Source: Phoronis australis
Lineage: Eukaryota > Phoronida > Phoronidae
DNA length: 64,000 nucleotides
Assembly: GCA_002633005.1 (NCBI GenBank)
Contig: NMRA01000390.1
Location: 145,544-209,543 of the forward strand
Reading direction: 5' to 3'
The notes under the pieces are model-generated. The model did no database searches and was not told the DNA's origin. It saw only the letters and a list, made by a program, of their open reading frames with translations. How positions within the stretch are numbered: the stretch's first letter is position 1; each line of letters begins with the position of its first letter. Below are positions 35,601 to 47,600 of the stretch, piece by piece. The translations under genes were made by a program, and so were the position numbers.

Positions 35601-38600
35601 TAAAACTGCAATTTACGGGTGCCAAAATAGAAAAAGGCAATTACGCTTTGATGGAACTCATATTAACCTCACACAAGTAAAATATGTTAACACAAAGCTT
35701 TTCAATTGCATTATCCCAAATAAAAGTACAAAGTGCACACATTACTTAGTCAAGCCAATACACCACTCCCTTGATTCATTTCATGAAGCATATTTGGCAA
35801 AAACAAAATATTAATTTGCAAATCATAGCAGCAATTTTTTTCATAAAATATTCTAGTGTGAATTTGCGCATTTACAAAATTAATATGGTAGCCATGTGCT
35901 CAAAAACAACCCGACATAAAGTTGACACAAGCATACCATTCCCTTCACTCCTCCCGTGCGCCTGAAGCTTGGCAATTCTTTGTCTGCTTTTTCTGTAGAT
36001 CCATCCTTTGTCACATCGCCTGTGTTTGTTCCCTTGTTGTCGTTGTTGTTCTTGTTCATGTTGTTGTTGTTGATCACCTCAACCTCTTTGTCGACTCCAT
36101 ACTCATCAGTAAGTGTGGACGTCAGCCCGTCAGGCTACGGATAAATGAGCTATTCAAACTAATGTCTGTAACTTTGTATTGAATGGCTGCATCTGATAGT
36201 TTCCATTTAAAAGTGTCACCCAAGACCATTCATTGACTTTTTTACTGAGAGCTATCACATGTGCAGTGGATTAGTGGGAGTGCCTAAGACCACAGACTTA
36301 TAATTGAGGCTTGATTCAAACATAGGTCAGTCGCAAGGCACACTTGGAGTTAGCTTTTTAATTTTTGCATGACTTAATTGGTCAATTTTCGAGTTGGTCT
36401 CTTGTAAATTATGGAGGTGCTGGAGCTTAATAATATACAGGGCTGTTCCAGCAAAATCTGTGTGGGGGGGAAGGCAACTGAAATAAAAATTTATGGGTGG
36501 TTGGATTTGATTTAAATTCAAAATGGCTGGTGGTCGTAATTCAAAAAAATTAAAATTTACAGGTCATTGTTGTTTCATTGGGCCATAAATGTTTGATGGT
36601 GGGTAATTTTAGTAAATTTTATAAACAATCCGCACAGAATCAAAAACTGAAACAAAAATGCAACTTGCAAAAAGCTCCGACTTTTTCACTCCCTCCGATC
36701 TCCTCATCGGCAATCCCATAACGCCACTTAACCACAGGTGCTCGAGTTTCTCGTTGGCTAATAACCATATATAAGAAACAATTATGTTTTCTTAGTAATG
36801 AATGACGTTAGTGGTGATGGAGGAACAGATAAACTCTAGCAACTGTGCAGTCAACCACAAGAACAAAAAAAATTACGGGTGGTTGCATTTCAAACTTTTA
36901 AAAAATTACGGGTGGTAGGCTGAAGAAATAAATGAAAAATATGGGTGGTGGGTGCAAAAAAAAGGTGCCTTCCCCCCCCTCCCATGCAGATTTTACTGGA
37001 ACAGCCCACACAATGTACATGAACTCATTACAAGAGAACATATGGCACTTCTCACAATCAACCATTGACCAAATGATAAATAATAAATAACAATCATGCC
37101 ATATGTTCTAATAAGACATTACTATTGCCTCCCAAACACTTACTATATCTGTTTTCACAATGCCTGTTAGCTTAGAAGATGGTATCTAGAGGACATCAGG
37201 GTACGTAATATGCACATAAATTACACCAGGAGCAGTATACAGCAAACCACGGAGTAATTCATATACCATACTGGGAGGATGAGTCCCATACCAGGTGAGT
37301 TACACCATACAGGAGTTAATGCATACCATACCGGGGTAAATACAGACAATACCAGGGTAGATGTACACCATACCAGGGTCAATGCATACCATACCAGGGT
37401 GGACGTACACCAGGGTCAATGCATACCATCCCATACCAAGGTAGATGTACACCATACCAGGGTCAATACAGACAATACCAGGGTGGATGTACAGCATACC
37501 AAGGTGGATGTATACCATACCAGGGTTCATGTATCCCATACCAGGGTCAACGTACAGCTTAATACCACACTAGGTTGTATGTATACCATACTAGAGTGGG
37601 GGTGGACGTATGCCACACTCAGGGTGGATGTATACCATACCAGGGTCCATATATACCATACCAGGGTCAATGTACAGCTTATCAGGGTGGATGTATACCG
37701 TACTGGAATGGATGTACACCATACTAGAGTGGGGGTGGACACTCAGGGTGGATGTATACCATTATAGAGTAGACGCACACCACATCAGGGTGCATGAATA
37801 TCATATGAGGATGAATGTATACAATACTGGAGTGGATATATATATCATACCAAGGTAGACGGCGTCTCTCCCAGCCTCTTAACACCCTGTGCCTTCCTCA
37901 TTAAGAACTGGCCGAGGAACTCAAGAGGGCTCACATCGTTCTTCCTGGACAACAATGTCATTCCTTCCACCAACACCTCAGCTATTCGGTTAACACCTTG
38001 GATATCTCCTTGACCAAGAGCATCAAAGACAATCTGACCTGGAGGCAAGATAGAGAGGAAAGACACGGGAACATGATGTACCCTAAGCTGTTACTTTGGT
38101 AACATAACTGTCAACCCCAGTTGTTTAAACTAGATGTATTTTGCAACTGATTCAATTCAGGTTGACTAGTTCCATTCAATAACAACACGTTCAGTTTCCC
38201 TTTATCTGACACTACACCAGGCAAAGGTCCTAAAATTAGCCAATGGCAACAACATGTCACCATACAAAGCTTTTACGAGACTCAGTACAGATTCAAAACT
38301 GGCAAAACTTATCGTTTTCAGGAGCACATATGTCTAAATCAGATATTTTTACTTTTGACTTGTTTTTATTTGAAATCAAAAGGTGAATACCATGCACAGT
38401 GTGCCTAGTGTTTCACCTCCAATTACCTGTAACTTGAGACACCACGTCTTTGTGCTGATCTTCAAGATATGGCTCCAACACCCTCCTCACAGCCTGAATA
38501 CCTTCCACCACCTGGTCAGCTGTGTTGGACCAGACACTCAACTTCGTGGTAACAAAGTAGCGACTGGGAGGAGACAGCATAGTCTCACACATAAACCATT

Positions 38601-41600
38601 CTGTGTTGACTACAACATAACAGAAAGAGATTGCATTTATTGCTGTTAGCATTGCCTGCCCATTTGTGTTTGGATCTACACAGCATGGGCATTTCACTCA
38701 GGGTCTGAGCTCAGTCCACTAGGGTAGGTTGTTTACACTGTTAACTAAGACCCAGCATGAAAGCATCTGTATGCCAGGATACAGACAGTGGTGTTCTTCA
38801 ATGGAACTATTTTAAAGTGTGCAGAGAGGGTCTGGCACTTCTGTACCACTAGCTTTGTTTCTTGGTAGTGATGCTTAGTGTTACAATTTTATTTTTTCCA
38901 CCATCAGAGGTCCCATGACAAAAAATCCAAGTATTGAAGGACTCTAACTTGTACTTCTTCATTCGGGAAGTCGAATTTGTGCAATGTTCAATAATGCCTA
39001 AGATTTTCTAGAAAGTAGAAGGTTACACAGCAAAGTCTTGTTGTGACAACTCAAAAAATCACTGTAAAGCCCACAGCAATTAAACAAAATGTAATAACAT
39101 AATTAAACTTTACACGCATTACTACAATTCCACGAGAATGTGCACCTTGTTTTAATATGGATATGTAGGCATACCTTTGGCAAATGTGCGTCGATTTTGA
39201 CCAAAAACATACTGTTGTGGTCGACATATGATAATTGAAAATGAAATATCGAAATTATATGAGAAAAATGCAACATTTGAATTAACTGAAAGGCACATTT
39301 CACTCACAGACAGCCAGAGGGCTTATCACTGCAGTAAATCAAATGCGAAGCTGTTAACATAAACAAACTGCTGCACACTAGTTTATGTGGCCATCCGTCC
39401 CATCCGTATAAACCTACCGCAACTTACAGACCGTGGACCCTGAGCGGAATGGGTGAACTTGGAACAATGAGCTAAATACTGTATTTATACTGTATTTAGC
39501 TCATTGCTTGGAACAAGGTGCAAATTGTATCAGAATGCATCAAACGCGTTTATAATCATGGACCTTAGATTAGTTTCCAGCATATGTTACTAGAACAACT
39601 TGAGGCTGGTTTGACAATTGCGTAGACAAGGCATTGGTCTAGTCTGTTCCAAGAAAACAGACTTATACCTAAAACAAATCTCTTAAACATGATTCAAATT
39701 TAGCATCCACTAATTACAAATAATTTCAAAAATCCATTCAAACAAAATACTAGATTTTTCTCAACATTGTCTTTATATTGGTGGCCAGACAATCCAGCTG
39801 AATAAATGCCTAATGGATGTATCAAAACAAAATTTTCAGAAAATGTATCTAAGGTTAAAACTTTGTATTACTGAACTCTAAAACTTTCAGGAAGCATATT
39901 TGAATCTGATGTTTGGTTTCTGTAAAATTCTGTTTATGGAATATACGCTCCAATGTTGTCAGGAGAAAACTGTGTTATGCAAATGAAAGTCTCGGATAAT
40001 TGGAGGTCAAACTAAATCATTGACTGTGGCTGTAGATAACAGTTGAAAATAAATTACAGCTCATCGTAGTTTTGAGAAAAAGAAGTTAACACAATGTGAA
40101 ACTTTCTAGGTACCATTGTATGTTGGATAGGACTTCTTCAATAACTCTATATCATGTCCATTTTGACAAACTTAATATCAAATTAAGATGAAATATGACT
40201 TGAAGTTAAGACAGAAACATAACCATGACGATCTTAGTTAAGATACTTTTAGTGGAATGCAATTTTCAGTTTCAAGTCAAAATTTACAAATCATAGATAG
40301 AAGACAAAAATGAACTTATCTTTACTAGTTTCTCAGAAAAGGTTCATGATTTTTGAATTGTGGCTATTGTATTGTTTTTTCTTTCGCTATTTGAACAAGA
40401 CCCACTCAACTGATATGTACACTTTTCATGTTGTAAATTACACTAATGACTCACTGTTGTTGTAGTTACCCACAATGCCAGTGGGTGACGAAAATATCAT
40501 TCCAGTCAAAATGTTCAGTTCAACTAGCATTTCCATTCCAGCTTCTGCAAAAAAGACATAAAATTCATCATGGTGTGAACTGTAATGCTATTGGTATAAC
40601 CATCCTAACTTTGCAATTTTGAAAGATTGCAAAATTACTGTCTACGTTTCAACTCGTCTATCAGATGAGTGTACCAAAAAGTCATTGGCCTCAGATGATC
40701 AGCAATTGGGCTGTTCAGTGTGTGTAGTTGTGATTTGTCATTACTGGGTGTCTAACAAACGAGGAAGTTTCAAGAAGAGAAGCAAATGACCACCACTACT
40801 AATTGTACCCTGGCATCTTCGAATTTTCCAAGACGGTGCACTGTAAGCAAAGTTATTGTGACAAGAACTCACTAGTGAAACAACAACAGCTAGAACCTGT
40901 GACATCATCACACCTGTGTACTGGGTGATGCCATAGCAAGATTACAACATGACGCACAAATAATATCAAATGAACTATTTATAAAAAGGCTCTTCTCTCT
41001 TCATTTTACCCTTCATTTCATAACGTGAATATAGTTACAACTTGTTCGTTTAGTTACTTCCACTGCTTTGAGTCAGCTGCCAAAATGTCATAAAGTCACT
41101 ACATCACATAACTGCAAAAAATGATACCGTAAGCTGCAAGTGGTGCAAAGATGTGACATCGTCCACCTTCACTAGGGGGCAGTATCTTCAACGCAATTGT
41201 TTCAAAGAAGTTTCGAATGTACGTCTGCTCCAGGTTCTGTATCTGAATAGCCACACCATTCACCAAGCAGATTTCACTTGGTAAGACAGTGTGAGTAAAG
41301 ATACCAACACTCCTGTTGACAAAATCAAAAACATCACCGACTGATTAAAGTCAGAATAACTAAAAAAATTGCAACAGTGCTCATTAGTTGATTCTAGCCC
41401 CTAGCAGCCCATGTTGCAACAAAGTTAAGCTCAAGTCAGACATAGACATTCCACAGTTACATTGTTAATATCTCACAAAACCATACATGTCATGTGACTA
41501 TCGAGTAAACATAATATCAGCTGTTTCATAGAATTGGATCTCACTGTAACCACCATCGGATAAGAGTATCTCACAAGGAGCCACCTATAACATACTGACC

Positions 41601-44600
41601 AATAATTAGGACGATTCTTGAAGAGGAGCGTTCTCACTTAAAGCAATGTTATGTAATAACAGCCTTGGGCAAACTCTTTTGGCAGAGCTACAAGACTGGG
41701 TATGCATTACAAATTAAGACCTTTGAAGGAAGAGCTAAAACCTTTTTCACTTACTGAGCTTGCCTTCCTTGTAGTGCCTGATCCAATCTTACGAGTAGAG
41801 ACTCCACAGTAGTCCCTTCATATTCATATACAAGAGGGATAACTCCAAACATAACAGCATCGTGTAATAACTGCAATAAAACAGTGACGTTTACATCTAC
41901 AAGTCACATTAACATAATATTGAATAGGAATGACACTTAAAAGGATACTAAACCTTGTTTTGATGATCTCCACCAATCCTTTTTCTAATACCTGCTAGTG
42001 CATCATTGGCATCAATTTTCCAAGTAAAACACAGAAATAAATTATAATAATAACTCATGTCACAGATTGGATATAATGGTCGATAGTGGGTCGTCTTTTC
42101 CCATAGTTTCCGTGTAATTCACAAAAAGCGAAGACCACGCTTGTTCGTTTAGCAGACTTTGAAAGTTTCAAATTTTCCTCGAAACTTTTAAGGGTTGTCA
42201 AAGGTTACAGAGCATAATTTTGTTTCAGAGAACAGCTAGGATCATGGTAAAGTCGTTTTTAGTACCTGGTAGTATAGGCCAAAACCCGATTTGGTATCAA
42301 AATGCAAAAATGCACTGCACCAATTCATTCATCACCACCATCTGTACAATGGGAAAGTGAGGAAAAAAGTAAAATGGCTGCCACAGTGCTACCATGTGTC
42401 AACCAAAAACATAACACATTCATGTTGTGTGCGGAAATATGTGCAGTACATATAAATGCAACCTGTAGCATGAAAACAAATAAACAAATTCATAACAAAG
42501 CAACACAGCTGACGAAACAAATTTGCCAAGTAATAATACACTAATTGCACAAACCAAACTTAAAGTAAACAACATTGCGCATGCAAAGTACTGTTGTCTC
42601 TTGAGTCATGTCTACACGTCAACATAGACAGTGGAAAGGACTGCACTCATTTCTTTAATATTCATTCCTGCTACACCCACATTTGCAACATGTCTAAAAT
42701 TTCCTTGCGCAACAAGAGCTTCAAGTGTTTTACTACTGCAGTCCTGTAGTAACAGTGGTGTCAGGTACATTTGAGTAAAAGAAAAAGACAGACTAGAGCA
42801 ACAAATGGTACTGAATTGGCAGTGTGTAGTGACAAAGAACATGATGTCCTCCAGCACTGTGTGCCTTTTTCAATATCATTCTGTGATCTCTTGTTTAACA
42901 ACTGCATGTTCATGTTGTAATGAACAACGGAGTCTGTGTTTTGTCACATATAAACTCACATCAGCAGCAGGAACACGGGATGATATAAATATGATCCGAG
43001 GGTTGGAGTGGTTGGGATAGTTCATGCTGAGAAGGTTATGATTACCATGCTTGTTCCCAGAATAAGGGGAAGCTATTTGGCCAGCAGTCAGGTCCTGTCT
43101 AAAACCAAGCAAAAATATAGGGTTACAAACATTACCACTTTAAGAGCTATACAATCATCATAGTACAATTGTGTGGCAGTACAACAAAATGATAAAATAG
43201 TGCAATCATGTAACTATGTAATGGTTCAATTGTGTACTAGTGCAACAAAGTGGTGCAACAGTGCAATGATACAACAGCACAACAGTACAACTGTGTAATG
43301 GTAAAACAGTGCACTGGTACAACAGCACAATAGTACAACTGTGTAATGGTAAAACAGTGTACTGGTACAACAGCACAATAGTACAACTGTGTAATGGTAA
43401 AACAGTGTACTGGTACAACAGCACAACAGTACAACTGTGTAATGGTAAAACAGTGTACTGGTACAACAGCACAACAGTACAACTGTGTAATGGTAAAACA
43501 GTGCACGGGTACAACAGCACAATAGTACAACTGTGTAATGGTAAAATAGTGCACGGGTACAACAGCACAATAGTACAACTGTGTAATGGTAAAATAGTGT
43601 GACTGTGTATGCCATGCAAACAATGGGCGAAATTGAATGCTAATCAATACTATGAATTGCGCATCACTACTTAGACCGATAAGGTCCTATATAATCTTCA
43701 GCAGACAACATGCTGTGCTCCTTCAGGAGGACTTAAGTCTTTGGAAAGTCAGCCTGAATTCAGTGACAAAACAGCAAAAGCCCATTCTTAGATGCATATG
43801 TTGAACAGATGTTCCTAGCTACATACTGTTATTTTCTACCACACCTCTGCAGTCTTAGAATTTGAACTTTAGTACCTGGTGGTTATCCGCTCAAAAGGAG
43901 GCTCCCATGGTTGACGTATTAGCTCCATCAGTCTCCTCTCCGTCAAGTTTTCAAATTCAACACGCTCCGACAATGTCCTCTGTCGACTGTTCTCAGACAG
44001 CTCNATGTCTACAGTGACCAACCAATGTCTACAGTAATTACTAACCAATGTCTACAGTTACTAACCAATGTCTACAGTTACTAACCAATGTCTACAGTGA
44101 CCAACCAGTGTCTACAGTAGTTGCTAACCAATATCTACAGTTCCTAACCAATGCCTACAGTTACTAACCAATGTCTATAGTTACTAACCAATGTCTACAG
44201 CGACTAACCAATGTCAACAGTAGACTTTACAATTAATAACAAGTCTCAATGAACTAAGAGCTGACAAACTTATTCCAAGTAGTACTTACCTCCAGTTTAT
44301 GAGACATGGCCTTAATCTGTCAAAGAAAAGTACAAAAAAGCAATCATGAATGAAACACAAAACTTTGAGACCATTTTATCAATGAAAGATTACCAGTAAA
44401 ATTGTTGCACACTATACTTAGATAATTTGTTAAAGTTCCTGCCCGTCTAAGCAACATCTAAAATAATAAAAAACACCCAAAATTACTTTTCACTATTAAT
44501 TTTTAATAAAATTTGAATTGTTTTTAAATTCAAAAGTGAAGTATAACTTCTCATTAACTACAACCCATCAATTGCAAAGTAACCTCGCAATGCCCACATC

Positions 44601-47600
44601 ATGCTCGTCATATTTACTTACTGTCAAAGCTCTATGCTTTCCAGGAGGTTTGTCTGATAGACCTTTGCTTGTAACTATAGAGTCTGGTGCTGTACTGGAC
44701 CGGACATGACGTTTTGTTTGACCAAATTTATTGTGGTACGTAAGTGCTGACTGGGGTTGTATTGGGTCGTTGGGATTGAAATCTTTCATCATGGCTTCAT
44801 TGGCTTTCGTCAATTCTTTAGGAAATTTGTCAGGATGTTGCCAGTCTGGTCTTGCTCTCACTATAGCTACTTTAAAAAAATTATAGAATGATGACCAACA
44901 CAGTAAAGCTTGGCATCTTATGCTTGGCCCACAGCATAAAACATTGCTTCCATTTATTCTAAGCTTTCACTGTCACTGCATGGTGCATTTTTATTTTAAC
45001 AGATCATCACAAGATGCCAGTTCACATACTCGAGCAAATTAAATCTTTGTTTGGACGACAACATTCAATTTCATACCCATACGTGATGGTGTCAAAATCA
45101 AAGTTGCCTAACAAATCTAGACATTTGGCTTTAGCTTTTTTGCTCGCTTGATGGACTAGACAACTAAAATGGTTCATAAAGCCATGTCCAGTGCACTAAG
45201 TCCCTTATTGAAACCTATAAGACTGGATTGAGGCCATTTTGCATTAAAGGCAAATAAAAAAATTTGGACCTCAATAAAAACAAAAACTTCATAAGTAGCA
45301 TATTCCAAATATTTTTTGAATTTTAATGGTTAACCAATGACTCACATGAGTCAATCCATGGTCTGTTTGCCCTTGCTCTTTGCCGAGACTTCTCCTTTTT
45401 GTTGCCAAGTGCCTCCATCTTATCACCTTGCTCATCCACATCGACTGGCCTTCTGAAAATCTTCACACAAGACAAACAAAGAGAAAGATTACTTCAGTTA
45501 CAACAATAGAACTTAACACTTTGAGTGTTCACAAACAGAATGAACACAAATCACTTGACTAAACGAATGGCCAAATTTCAAGGTACCAACTTTAAGAAGG
45601 TTATAGTCCCTATATTAATTAGACATTCAAGTTTTAGTATTAAAAATGGCGACACCTGAGCACAGACTGCTTGACAGGAAGTTAAAGACAGAACTGATAC
45701 AAACATGCAGTGGATACCTTGATATTCATTGAAAAAAGGGAAAAATAACATCAAATAGACCAACTGTCAGGGCAATATCATGTTATGGCACTTTATGGAT
45801 TCAGTAACGTATAATTGGTCAATTCATTCAGCAATAGCAAATCTGACAATTGGGTGGCTTCAAGTGATATAACCAGCTAGCCAGGCAACATCACTTTAAA
45901 GGAAGTCAGTTTACTAGTGAGTTTTAGCCAATCAGAAGACATAAGTAACAAGCCTGCTTTATTACCAAGCTTTAGATTAAAACTGGATTACAATCAAGTG
46001 AAAACAATCCAAGAAGAGCAACTATTCACGTGTATGTAACCGTTGTTGTAATGGAAAGTCATAAAAGTTCCAGGGACCCACGATATGCATAGTTTGAGCA
46101 TTAACGGTGATTTCAGTCTGTTTACAATGTGAACTAATCAATGCATTAAAATGTCTTAAACTGGCCATCCAAGTGTGCGTCGTCTGCTTGCATGGGTGTG
46201 TGGCTGGGAGGCGACTATCTGTTCATCTGTTATCACAAGTGTGAATGTGTCCCTTGACAAACATGTGGTCTTTTGTGTTGTAGTCCCGATATCAAAATCA
46301 ACCTTGTCTCACTAGCGGATCTAGGATGTCGTAACAGGATGCAACCTTAATTTCAAAGGAAAATGTCCATGACTTGTGCCCTTTAAAACCGGAATGGCCC
46401 GGACACCCTACAGCTCCGTGAATCCCCATATCTGTTATAAACGAGACAACAGTTCCAAGAATAAAATCCCTTCATGCCCTTAGCTGGCAATGTCATTGTG
46501 CTTTGGACCGAAAATAGAGAAAACATAAAATCTACATGGAAGATACAAAACATCCATCAGAAATGTAATAAGTATGGTAGCCAACATACACTGACAGATC
46601 TAGGATGCTACTGCAAGAGAGCGGGTCCATTACAATTGTTCACCTAGGCCTTAAAAGCAGCATGACGATGGTGTTATTTAATCATGTTTTTAAGAAGTCC
46701 TCCTGGCCTCCCTAAAGAGGGTAGTCTGATAATTTGAACTTCAAGATGAACAATTCCAGAGGTATTCCCACCTGAATAAGCAGGAATTTCACTACTTATT
46801 GGGACAGTGATTAGCAAATAGGATCAGAAAAGAGAAATGGAAAACACAAAAGAACTTGTCTCATCTTTTGACACATTGACATCCCCGTATGCAAACAAAA
46901 AACTAAGTGCATAAAAATCAATCCCAGCACAATTCGCCAATTACATAGATATGGACCCATACATGAAACAGATATTTTACAAGGTGGATGATTTTTTATT
47001 GAGATGGACACACAAGCAGACATGATGTATGGACCACACACAAAAGGATGTTAGGTTTAATAAAAAGGAGCAACAAACAAACCAAACATTCATAATCACG
47101 TTTGAACTTCATTCCACTTTGATTGTGCACATGTGTGTACGCACAAGGACATAGCACCAAGAAGGAAAATTCAGCAAGGATAATAGCTTACAGATGGTCC
47201 ATCCATGTGTAAAGTCCTTGTGCATGCAATGTAGTGCCTTTTCCAGGCACCATACTCTGTATCGGTGGGAGAATAGGGCAGAGACCAGCCAAACTTCATG
47301 CACTTTGGCATCCAGAGCATGTCCTAAAACATTTTTTATTGTTCGTAACTATTCAACTATTTACTGAATAGGCAAACATGTAACAAAGATGTAATACAGA
47401 AACAAAATCTTGCAATAACATGACATCTAAATATCTGTAACTATTAATGGACTGACAAGACATTCAACTCACAAGCATGCAAAACTATATTAATTAACCA
47501 ATAACAATACCAGAGAATTGTTACTAAGCACCTGCAATTCATTTTCAAAATATTCTTTGTTTCCATTTTCATGAAAATATATTTAAGCTTTTTGAAATAA

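Noticed and set aside
37279-37767. 162-codon repeat protein with [12 protein letters not shown] units
   Set aside because: Result of a 21-bp satellite with no stop; other frames are equally open and part overlaps intron next to exon 14.
42612-42857. Minus-strand open frame with [20 protein letters not shown] as a possible extra ECT2L exon
   Set aside because: Exon 9 (phase 0) joins directly and sensibly to exon 10 (LLHDAV), and this frame has no usable donor before its stop.
43206-43647. Cys/Leu/Tyr-rich repeat proteins on the minus strand
   Set aside because: Result of the 48-bp satellite; three overlapping frames open at once cannot all be genes.
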